A stretch of DNA of 34,577 nucleotides, taken from contig JAKASC010000002.1 in NCBI GenBank assembly GCA_021828245.1, positions 1 through 34,577 of the forward strand, in the 5' to 3' direction. The DNA is from Acidobacteriota bacterium. Lineage in GTDB: Bacteria; Acidobacteriota; Terriglobia; UBA7540. This document shows, one piece after another, positions 1 through 7,677 of this stretch. Each line of letters begins with the position of its first letter. The first letter of the stretch is position 1. The position numbers and the translations under genes were made by a program. Below the pieces are notes generated by a model, which made no database searches, was not told where the DNA came from, and saw nothing but the letters and a program-made list of their open reading frames with translations.

Positions 1-788
1 TTCGCAACTGCCTGGTGGCGCTGGCGGAAGAAGAACAAATCCTCTCCCAAGTTTTTCAGTACCGATTCTCGCGCGGCCTCGGCTTGCGGGGGCACAGCTT
101 TGGAAACCTTTTTCTGACCGCGCTGACCGACATCACGGGTGATTTTGCCCAGGCCGTACGTTCGGCCAGTGAAATCCTCGCCGTGCGCGGAGAAATCTTC
201 CCCGCCACGCTGACCGATGTACGCTTGCGGGCCCAGTTGACCGATGGCCGCGTGGTGGAGGGGGAAACCAAGATTTCTCGCGCCTCCTCGCCCATTCGTC
301 GTCTCTTCATCGTTCCCGAGGATTGCCCGCCGTTATCCGAGACCCTGGAAGCCATCCAAGCGGCTGATTTGATTACGGTCGGCCCAGGCTCGCTCTACAC
401 CTCTCTCATCCCGAACCTGTTGGTGCGTGGAATTGCCGAGAAAATCGAGCAGTCCTCCGCCAAGAAGGTCTATATTGCCAACCTGATGACCCAGCCGGGC
501 GAGACGACTGGATATTCGGCCGCTGCTCACCTGCGGGCCTTGGCCGAGCATGCCGGCCGGAATCTGTTTGACTACGCCATTTTGAATACTCAACCCTTGT
601 CGCCCGAGCAGTTGAAGCGCTACCGAAAGCGGGGCGCGGAGCCGGTAGCCAACGATGAGGAAGCCGTCCGTGCCCTGGGGGTCGAGCCTGTCTCCGCCGA
701 ATTGCTCATGGAAGTGGACCATGTAGCGCGGCACAACCCGCGCATTTTGGCAAGCGAGGTCTTGCGATGGGCTGCTCACCGCCCGTGA
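1..788 (+). CDS. YvcK/CofD-like family protein (gluconeogenesis factor type), C-terminal part, truncated by window start
   Basis: Frame is open to the window edge (RNCLVALAEEEQILSQVFQYRF...); motifs GHSFGNLFLTAL, TVGPGSLYTSLIPNLLV, ANLMTQPGET typical of YvcK-like proteins. Confidence 0.88.
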   Translation, partial: RNCLVALAEEEQILSQVFQYRFSRGLGLRGHSFGNLFLTALTDITGDFAQAVRSASEILAVRGEIFPATLTDVRLRAQLTDGRVVEGETKISRASSPIRRLFIVPEDCPPLSETLEAIQAADLITVGPGSLYTSLIPNLLVRGIAEKIEQSSAKKVYIANLMTQPGETTGYSAAAHLRALAEHAGRNLFDYAILNTQPLSPEQLKRYRKRGAEPVANDEEAVRALGVEPVSAELLMEVDHVARHNPRILASEVLRWAAHRP

Positions 789-857
789 ACCCCGACTCCT
801 CTCAAGATGCGGAGCCTCTTCCGAGGCGCGGATTGAAGCTTTGGGCGAGGTTTGTTG

Positions 858-2126
858 CTAGATTTGAGTCAAATCCACAACGGTCTTTTGCTTTAGAAGA
901 GGGTGAATCAAGGTAGGGAGGTCATCGCCGCCCCTCGTCAACACAATCACTTCGCTCGTTTCCAATAACTCCTCCCAGGAGCGAGCCAATAGGCGAGCGA
1001 TCTGCGGCAACTCGCGCTCAATGTATTTTCGGTTCGCGCCCCACAGGCGCTCGAGCTCGACCTTTGGGTCGTAAATACGCACGATTCGCTTGGCCCGCAA
1101 CAATTCCCGCACCAGGGCGACCATGGGGCTTTCGCGCAGGTCATCGGTGCCCGCTTTGAAGGCGAGCCCTACCACGCCGACCCTTCTCTTGCCCGTTGCC
1201 AGCACCCGTCGGACTGCCCGGCGCAAATGAGACTCGTTGCTTTCTAAGATGGCCTGGGCAAGCGGCACCGCGACGCGATATCTTTTGCCGAGCGCGCACA
1301 AGGCTCGCACATCCTTCGGCAGGCACGGTCCGCCAAAAGCGAAACCCGGTTTGAAGTAAAGCGGTGAGATATTAAGTTTTGTGTCTTGAACAAAAATCTC
1401 CATGACCTGCCGTCCATCGGCGCCGCAGCTTTTGGCTAGACTGGCGATTTCATTGGCGTAGCAAATCTTGAGGGCGTGGAAGGCATTATCCGCGTATTTC
1501 AGCAATTCGGCGGATTCGAGGGAGGTAATCAACAGGGGAGCACGAACCGGGCGCCACAAGCGAGCCAGCACCTTGCTGGCCTTCGGCTCGCTCGCACCGA
1601 TGACCGTATGCGGCGGGTGGAAGAAATCCCGTACCGACGTTCCCTCGCGCAAGAATTCCGGGTGGTAACAAACGCCAAAATCCCGTCCTGCCTTCTTGCC
1701 CGAAACCCGCTCGAGGATCGGCGACAGCACATCCGCCGTGGTGCCGGGCGGAACGGTGCTCCGCAGCGCCACCGTGTGGAAGGTTTTGCGGCCCCGCAGT
1801 CCGATGCCGATTTGCCTCGCCACCGCTTTCACGGCGTCGAGATCCACCCCTCCGTCGGGGCGCGACGGCGTTCCTACCGCAATCAGGGAAAGCTCGGAGG
1901 CGGCGACGGCATCGCTCGCTTCAAGCGTCGTCTCTAATCGCCGAGCCCGCACCGCTTGCCGGATTAATTTCTCAAGCCCCGGCTCCGCGACCGGCGAATG
2001 GCCCGCTTTCACCAAGTCCACTTTGGCCGGAGCCACATCCACCCCAATGACCCTGTGGCCCATCTTGGCAAGACACGCTGCCGTGACGCTGCCCACATAG
2101 CCCAGCCCAAAAACCGCAATCCGCAT
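858..2126 (-). CDS. ugd: UDP-glucose/GDP-mannose dehydrogenase family (UDP-glucose 6-dehydrogenase)
   Basis: N-terminal Rossmann MRIAVFGLGYVGSVTAACLAKMGH; GFAFGGPCLPKDVRAL catalytic Cys motif; C-terminal GLAFKAGTDDLRESP. Confidence 0.93.
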   Translation of the reverse strand: MRIAVFGLGYVGSVTAACLAKMGHRVIGVDVAPAKVDLVKAGHSPVAEPGLEKLIRQAVRARRLETTLEASDAVAASELSLIAVGTPSRPDGGVDLDAVKAVARQIGIGLRGRKTFHTVALRSTVPPGTTADVLSPILERVSGKKAGRDFGVCYHPEFLREGTSVRDFFHPPHTVIGASEPKASKVLARLWRPVRAPLLITSLESAELLKYADNAFHALKICYANEIASLAKSCGADGRQVMEIFVQDTKLNISPLYFKPGFAFGGPCLPKDVRALCALGKRYRVAVPLAQAILESNESHLRRAVRRVLATGKRRVGVVGLAFKAGTDDLRESPMVALVRELLRAKRIVRIYDPKVELERLWGANRKYIERELPQIARLLARSWEELLETSEVIVLTRGGDDLPTLIHPLLKQKTVVDLTQI

Positions 2127-2546
2127 TCCACATCACCCCAAGGTTGACAAGTTCTCCGTTCATTCACCTTAACGGGTTGCGAGGACTATATGCGACCGAT
2201 GGGATTAAAGTCAAAACAGAGTATAGGAGGGAAGAATTGCCGCGCTTGCCGACCCGCGTCCCAGGCCCCAAATGTGCAAGTGAGGCGCGAGCCGGCCGCG
2301 AGCAGCCCGCTCACCCGGCGACTCACTTGACTCTGACCGCGCCCTCAATCACCGCCGCCATCACGCTAACAGCCGGGATTATTTGCAATGCGTGGCCCAC
2401 GCTGGACAGTCATCTTGCAAGTAGGCATACTGAATAGAGCCTGGCCGGAGGGGAGCCTCGTCGCGTTGACGCCACCGCTAAAGAAAAGAAAGGTGGCGGC
2501 CTGCAGACCCTCACCCGGCCTGACGGCGGTTGTGGTTCCGATTCTT

Positions 2547-2623
2547 CGGGGCGTGGCGCAGCCTGGTAGCGCGCTTGCCTTGGGCGCAAGAGGTCGAGAG
2601 TTCAAATCTCTCCGCCCCGACCA
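2547..2623 (+). tRNA. tRNA-Pro (anticodon TGG)
   Basis: Cloverleaf by eye: acceptor CGGGGCG/CGCCCCG, D-arm GCGCAGCCTGGTAGCGC, anticodon stem CTTGC/GCAAG with loop CTTGGGC, T-arm GAGAG-TTCAAAT-CTCTC, encoded CCA. Confidence 0.95.
2579..2623 (+). repeat. Left att direct repeat (3' half of tRNA-Pro)
   Basis: CTTGGGCGCAAGAGGTC-GAGAG-TTCAAAT-CTCTC-CGCCCCGACCA; matches 10473-10517 at 37 of 45 positions, all mismatches in the T-stem. Confidence 0.88.
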
Positions 2624-2640
2624 TTTCAACCCTTGTAAAT

Positions 2641-3903
2641 TCATTGAATTACAGTTTCCTTTTTTGGTAATACTTCATTAGATTTGGGCACATTTGGGCA
2701 CAAAACCTCGGCGACCTTCTCGACCGCCGCCCGCTCCGCCGCCTCGACACGATGCATATAACGCATGCCCGTTTCGAGGTCGGCGTGACCAAGCAAGCCT
2801 TGCACCAACTCCGGCGCAATGCCGTGATTGCCCGCCATCGTGCGGAACGTGTGCCGCAATGAGTGCCAGCCAAAGCGCGGAAGGCCGAGACCGTCACAGG
2901 CAGGCTCGACTTGACGCCGCATCAAATCGCGGTCATTCAAAACCGTGCCCGCCTGAGACGCGAAAAGCCATTCCGAGTTTACAGCACGATCCTTTAGGTA
3001 AGCCGCAAGCCGCGCCACCACAGGCGAAGCCAGAGGAATTGTCCGCTCGCTTCGCTGTGTTTTCGGGCTGCCGACCGTGCCCCGATAGACGCCGCGCCGA
3101 ACCGAGAGCATGTTGCGCTCAAAATCAACATCGGAAACTTTGAGGCCCAACAGCTCTCCAATTCGCAGCCCTGTAGCGACCCCAAGCCCGAAGATCGTTC
3201 TTGAAGGCTCCGGCAGGACCCCCAAGAGCCTTCGGACTTCATCGGCGGACAAGATGCGGCTTTCCCGCCGCCGCTCGGCCGGCGGAAGTTTAACGCCGCT
3301 CGCGGGATTGGCTTCCACCATCCCCCAGGAAATCGCCGTCGAGAAAAGAGCACTCAACAAATTGCGGAGATGGGAAAGGGTTTCAGTGGACAAGCCGGCC
3401 GACTGTTTCAGCGCGATGAACCGCTGGACCTCCACGCGCTGAACCTCTGCCAGCTTGCGAACGCCGAAGTAAGGAAGCAGGTGATTTTTGAAAAGCGATT
3501 GGTAAGTTTTCCGACCAGAGACTTTCAGGGTTGGGAGAATTTCCGGCTCATAGTACCGACTCCAGAAATCCTCCAGTGTGATGTCCATGCGCGGACGGCA
3601 AGCCCCCTGGTTCACAGGGCGAAGATAAGTTTCCGCCGCGCGTCGTGCCTCTTTCTTCGAGGCAAACGCGCCGAGAACTACCGAGCGATGACGGCGACAT
3701 AATCGTCCATCAGGGGTCAGATAATCCTCACGGAAACGCAGCTCCCAATTCCTACCGCGCAAACGAAGATATCCCTTCTGAAAACGTGGACGGCTCACGG
3801 GTAGAATCCTTTCCCCCGTGTTTTGCCACGTCCCTTCTGCCGCGCTTATGGTATCACAAGAAAACATTTCCCGAACGGCTCCATCAAGTCCCATCACGTT
3901 CAA
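2641..3903 (-). CDS. Tyrosine recombinase / phage-type integrase
   Basis: Catalytic motifs [54 protein letters not shown] start overlaps the upstream stop, or ATG at 3894. Confidence 0.95.
   Translation of the reverse strand: MNVMGLDGAVREMFSCDTISAAEGTWQNTGERILPVSRPRFQKGYLRLRGRNWELRFREDYLTPDGRLCRRHRSVVLGAFASKKEARRAAETYLRPVNQGACRPRMDITLEDFWSRYYEPEILPTLKVSGRKTYQSLFKNHLLPYFGVRKLAEVQRVEVQRFIALKQSAGLSTETLSHLRNLLSALFSTAISWGMVEANPASGVKLPPAERRRESRILSADEVRRLLGVLPEPSRTIFGLGVATGLRIGELLGLKVSDVDFERNMLSVRRGVYRGTVGSPKTQRSERTIPLASPVVARLAAYLKDRAVNSEWLFASQAGTVLNDRDLMRRQVEPACDGLGLPRFGWHSLRHTFRTMAGNHGIAPELVQGLLGHADLETGMRYMHRVEAAERAAVEKVAEVLCPNVPKSNEVLPKKETVIQ
2683..2702 (+). repeat. Perfect tandem decamer TTTGGGCACA x2, candidate integrase arm-type sites (left)
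   Basis: TTTGGGCACATTTGGGCACA about 100 bp inside the left att; similar pair at 10378-10398. Confidence 0.6.
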
Positions 3904-4379
3904 AACGGCACGTCATCGTCGGAAACTTCCAACCCGTGCGCGTTCACAAACGCGCCGGGCTTTTCAAGCTGCAATTCCAAGCCCGCATCCGCCAACTTCG
4001 CCAGAATGTCCGTCAGGGGCGGCACGTGATACCCTTGCGGCTCTGCCATCCGCCAGTTCAGGTCTCTCAGGTAGGCCCGGAAGAATTGCCCCGCGTTCGT
4101 CACCACGCTCACCGGAGCCACAGCAAACGGCGCTTGCTTGGGCTGATAGGAAACCAGCCGGACGCCCGGCGGCAAGGCGGCCTTGATTTCTTCGAGTGTG
4201 GGCGGCTGACTTTCTGAGTCCCGAAGCAACGCCTTGATCGCTTCCTTGTCGCGCTTGATGGCTTCCAAAAGCTCGCGGGCTTCGGGGCAGTCAGGCAAAC
4301 GATAGGGCAGCTTGTTACCCTGCAAAGTCAGCTCCCCGCCGAGTTCCCGAACACTATCGAGAATCTCCCCTGTGGTCAT
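3900..4379 (-). CDS. Hypothetical protein with TubC N-terminal docking-like domain
   Basis: N-terminus ILDSVRELGGELTLQGNKLPYRLPDCPEARELLEAIKRDKEAIKALLRD resembles TubC_N-type domains; start overlaps the upstream stop (ATGA). Confidence 0.65.
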   Translation of the reverse strand: MTTGEILDSVRELGGELTLQGNKLPYRLPDCPEARELLEAIKRDKEAIKALLRDSESQPPTLEEIKAALPPGVRLVSYQPKQAPFAVAPVSVVTNAGQFFRAYLRDLNWRMAEPQGYHVPPLTDILAKLADAGLELQLEKPGAFVNAHGLEVSDDDVPF

Positions 4380-4945
4380 ACGGTCACCTCGGCAAACTTT
4401 CCGTCAGCGGTTTGAATCTCACCGGTCAGAAGAATTTGCTCGGCCATTCGCGCGCGCCCTTCGGCATCCGCCTCCAGCCAGCGCCGCCGCTCGGCTATCG
4501 CGCCATGACAAAGCAGGGCGTATTCCACGGCGAGGCGCGGTTGTTGCTGGTAAACCAGCGCCAGGGCGTCCCACGTCTGCGGATGTTCCGGCCTGCATTC
4601 GTGGGCCATCAATTCGAGCCGCCCAAGCTCACGCAGCGCTTCGGCGGCGCGCCGGCGAGCCTCTCCGCACGCCGCGACAAACTGCCGCGCGGCGCGTTCG
4701 GCTTGCTCGCGGGCTTTTTGCTGGCGGATGTAATCGGCCTTCGGAATGCGCTGATATACACCAAGCTCTTTCGCTAGAGTGACGGAATTTCCTTTCGACC
4801 CGCACTTATGGCAGTAGAAGCATTCCGCCGTGTGAGTAACCGTCCGCAGTCCGCCGCACTTGGGGCAGTCGTGCCGGTTGCCGCGTGGCCGCGCGCCCGC
4901 CATTTCGAGCAACGTGCTTATGTCGTATTGGGTCCTTGTACTCAC
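4376..4945 (-). CDS. CHC2-type zinc-finger (DNA primase-like) protein
   Basis: CPKCGGLRTVTHTAECFYCHKCGSKGNSVTLAKEL; GTG start at 4945 overlaps the stop of the upstream ORF (GTGA), so the longer ORF start in the track is rejected. Confidence 0.75.
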   Translation of the reverse strand: MSTRTQYDISTLLEMAGARPRGNRHDCPKCGGLRTVTHTAECFYCHKCGSKGNSVTLAKELGVYQRIPKADYIRQQKAREQAERAARQFVAACGEARRRAAEALRELGRLELMAHECRPEHPQTWDALALVYQQQPRLAVEYALLCHGAIAERRRWLEADAEGRARMAEQILLTGEIQTADGKFAEVTV

Positions 4946-5349
4946 TGCTTTGCCTCCGGCAGGTTGCCCCACCACCAGGACTTCACCAGGTGCGGCGCCG
5001 CCGGCGGATGGCACGTTGCACAGACGAGCGCGCCGTGGGTCGAATGCCACCATAACCAACCCCGGCAGGCCGGGCACTGCGCCCGCTCCGGGAAGTCGGC
5101 GCCGGGGATAGAAACCCAGCCCGCAGGCGTGTCACGGGAGCTTTCTTCGTTAAATTCGTAACCCCCCGCCAGCGAGTTTTGGGGTGCAACATCGTGTTGC
5201 AACAAGGGCGACACGAAAGAGAGCGGATGCAACACGCTTTTTTGGCCCGGTGTCGCAGCGCGTCGCGTCGCCGTGTTGCGCTCTAAGACCTTGAAAGCAC
5301 TACCTTTTAACCCTGTGTGTTGCATGGGTGTTGCATCACGGTGTTGCAT
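4942..5349 (-). CDS. Small putative zinc-ribbon protein
   Basis: CPACRGWLWWHSTHGALVCATC double CxxC; coupled to the downstream CHC2 gene; start placed at MQHRDATP because the upstream part overlaps the repA-like gene. Confidence 0.6.
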   Translation of the reverse strand: MQHRDATPMQHTGLKGSAFKVLERNTATRRAATPGQKSVLHPLSFVSPLLQHDVAPQNSLAGGYEFNEESSRDTPAGWVSIPGADFPERAQCPACRGWLWWHSTHGALVCATCHPPAAPHLVKSWWWGNLPEAKQ

Positions 5350-5405
5350 GGAAATTACCCTCCTGTTGCATGTTTTCGGTGTTAGGGGGTGCGACAGTGC
5401 AACAT
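5185..5405. repeat. Iteron-like cluster of TGTTGCA motifs
   Basis: Eight exact TGTTGCA/TGCAACA copies (5185, 5195, 5228, 5318, 5329, 5342, 5364, 5398) plus one near match (5273); GTGTTGCAT direct copies at 5317, 5328, 5341. Confidence 0.7.
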
Positions 5406-6391
5406 CAGCCACCTCGCGCCTCCGACCGGGCCAAAATGCGGTACACAGTACTGCGGTTGACCCGCAGCTCCTCAGCGATGTCCCGTTTCGGCATTCCGGC
5501 GTCCGCCAGCTCGCGGACGCGCGCCGCGAGGCTCTGCTGCAAGGGGGAGTACGCCCATCTGACGCCGCCACCGTCCACGGCTTCAAGCCTTGCATCAAGA
5601 GGCTGGAACTCGGCGCAGAGGGCTCGGCTTTTTTCGATATGAATTTCAAACCGGGCAGGGCCGCTCGCCCCGCCATCGGCAGGCGGGCGCAGAGCGAGCA
5701 CAGCATCGAGCACGTCTTCGCGCTTGGACGTGCCTCGCTGCTGACCATCTTTTCCAGCATGATGTAGAAAAATAACTGAGCGCCCGGCCACCCGCTGCGC
5801 GAGCGCCCAGCTCGCAACCGGCAGCCAACTCTCAGCCTCATTCTCCCGCCCTTCGCCGCGAACCAGAGACGAAAGCGAGTCCACGACAATTAAGCCCGTG
5901 TCGTCCGGCATAACCTCCGCTAGGGCCGCTTGCCCGCCGATGGTCGCTAAATCCGGCATAAACCCCTGTTGCAAGTCTGGCGTAACGACGTTCAGCATGC
6001 CCGGCGCCGGCTCAGTCTCAGAGCCGGCCGCTACAGCGGCCAGCCGCTCTTGAAGTGCGCCGCTTAACATTTCGCCATCGAGGTAAAGGACCTTGCGCGG
6101 CCGGCTACACTTCCAGCCAAGCAATTCGCCCCCGGCAGCAACGGCGTAGGCAAGGCTTAGCGCGAGATAGGTTTTGCCGGTGCCCCGTTTCCCGTAAATC
6201 ATGTTGAGGGACTGGCCGAGCAACCATGGCGAAAGCAGTACTTCTCGCGGCGGGATGGCCATACCCAGAAACAAGTGAATGTCAACCACCCGCAAAGGCG
6301 CCCGATCCGGCGACCCCGCCCAGCGGCTGCCAGGCCCCGGCGGGCGCCTACCGAACTCCCCGACAGCGCCAAGGAACTCAGACTCAGCCAC
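5405..6391 (-). CDS. RepA-like AAA/RecA-fold ATPase (AAA_25 type) with C-terminal HTH
   Basis: Walker A YGKRGTGKTYLALSLA, Walker B GLIVVDSLSSLV, SVIFLHHAGKDGQQRGTS; C-terminal PKRDIAEELRVNRSTVYRILAR. Confidence 0.85.
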   Translation of the reverse strand: MAESEFLGAVGEFGRRPPGPGSRWAGSPDRAPLRVVDIHLFLGMAIPPREVLLSPWLLGQSLNMIYGKRGTGKTYLALSLAYAVAAGGELLGWKCSRPRKVLYLDGEMLSGALQERLAAVAAGSETEPAPGMLNVVTPDLQQGFMPDLATIGGQAALAEVMPDDTGLIVVDSLSSLVRGEGRENEAESWLPVASWALAQRVAGRSVIFLHHAGKDGQQRGTSKREDVLDAVLALRPPADGGASGPARFEIHIEKSRALCAEFQPLDARLEAVDGGGVRWAYSPLQQSLAARVRELADAGMPKRDIAEELRVNRSTVYRILARSEARGG

Positions 6392-6620
6392 GCCGCACCC
6401 CCGCGCGCCGGCGACGGGACGCCGCGCCGAACAAAGCGCCTTGAGAAACGCCTAACGCCTCGGAGATCAATCGCCGCTCCCGCGCCCGGAATGGCCGACG
6501 CCCGTTGAGTAACCTCGACAGAACTTCGCGGCGCAGGCCGCACTGTCGTGCAAGCTCGGCGATCGACAATTTCCTTCTCCACAAGGTGGTTCTGATTTTG
6601 ATAATATCCTTCGCACGCAT
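6384..6620 (-). CDS. XRE-family HTH regulator
   Basis: KLSIAELARQCGLRREVLSRLLNGRRPFRARERRLISEALGVSQGALFG; first plausible ATG at 6620. Confidence 0.75.
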   Translation of the reverse strand: MRAKDIIKIRTTLWRRKLSIAELARQCGLRREVLSRLLNGRRPFRARERRLISEALGVSQGALFGAASRRRRAGVRRG

Positions 6621-7272
6621 GGGCAAAAGATCACACGCACGTGGCCGATTGTCACGGACAGCAAACGCCGCCTTCGTGTCCCGAGCGCCGAGCCAACGGC
6701 GGACGCCAAAACTGCCGGTTGGCGCGGCTCCATCTGCCTGGGAGCGGAAACTCGACGCCGAATTTTTAGCCTTCGTTCGATCGTTTTCCAATTCCCGAAA
6801 GTTGCTGATGGCGGGCCAGCAGCGCTACGCCCAACGGTTTCTCGCAAAGGCATTGCCACAACTCTTAAAGGGCCTCCAAGGGAACGCTGCTAGGATGGGC
6901 GTGTCGGTTGACAACTGCCTGGCCTTCTTCCTGTGCTGGGATAAATATCAGGTCCGCCTAGACAGGCTGATAGAAAAGACTCAGCGCCAGTACGACCTAA
7001 AAGCGTATGACCGACTCGCCTGGGTCGGTCGCGCGCTCTACAAGCTCCACTGGGGTCAGTTCAATTTGAAAACGGAGCTTCGCAGTAAATCGGGAGAGCC
7101 TCATAATCTTTTGATGACTTGCGGACTGCTCTTAGGGCAATTACAGAGACTCTCCGGCGAAGAACTTCTCGGTTTCTTTGACGCCGTATGCTCGTGCAGG
7201 AAGGAGAACGCGCACACTCTGGACGCTTTGACGAAGTTGCGGAATAGAGTACGTAAGAGGCTGCTTGAGTGA
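6619..7272 (+). CDS. Hypothetical protein, candidate element cargo
   Basis: Long ORF opposite in orientation to the int-rep operon; start uncertain (MGKRSHARGR or downstream); no recognised domain. Confidence 0.6.
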   Translation: MGKRSHARGRLSRTANAAFVSRAPSQRRTPKLPVGAAPSAWERKLDAEFLAFVRSFSNSRKLLMAGQQRYAQRFLAKALPQLLKGLQGNAARMGVSVDNCLAFFLCWDKYQVRLDRLIEKTQRQYDLKAYDRLAWVGRALYKLHWGQFNLKTELRSKSGEPHNLLMTCGLLLGQLQRLSGEELLGFFDAVCSCRKENAHTLDALTKLRNRVRKRLLE

Positions 7273-7317
7273 GGGGGCTGGGATGAGGCGATTTCGGCTC
7301 CCGAGCGGAGGTGTTCC

Positions 7318-7677
7318 ATGACGGAGTACGACCCTAAAATAATTCTCCAGTTTGCCGACCGGCTCTATGCGAGTGCGGCGCAAATCGTCGCTGAGACCAT
7401 AGCGCTTTATGCTGTTGTCGCCGCGATAGCGGGCTACATCGTTGGGTCGCTTCTTGTCCGTTTTTACGGCTCCCCTGCCTTTGCGGCCGATCCAACAACT
7501 CACCTCGTCCTCGCCGGTTTTGCGGTCGGAGCCGTGATCGGCATTTTTGTAGGCCGAGAAAAAGCCTTCAGGCTAAAGTTGCAGGCTCAGATGGCTCTTG
7601 TCCAGCTCAAGATCGAAGAAAACACGCGGCCGGCGGGCGATGTTAGTGAGACTCCTAGCGTAGTTCGTCCTCAATGA
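7318..7677 (+). CDS. Small membrane protein of unknown function
   Basis: Two hydrophobic segments (ETIALYAVVAAIAGYIVGSLLV, HLVLAGFAVGAVIGIFVG); GGAGGTG upstream of ATG; follows the previous ORF. Confidence 0.65.
   Translation: MTEYDPKIILQFADRLYASAAQIVAETIALYAVVAAIAGYIVGSLLVRFYGSPAFAADPTTHLVLAGFAVGAVIGIFVGREKAFRLKLQAQMALVQLKIEENTRPAGDVSETPSVVRPQ

Noticed and set aside
4942-5889. 315-aa ORF as one protein
   Set aside because: Its N-terminal half is antiparallel-frame overlap with the well-supported RepA-like gene; only the part after about 5349 looks coding.
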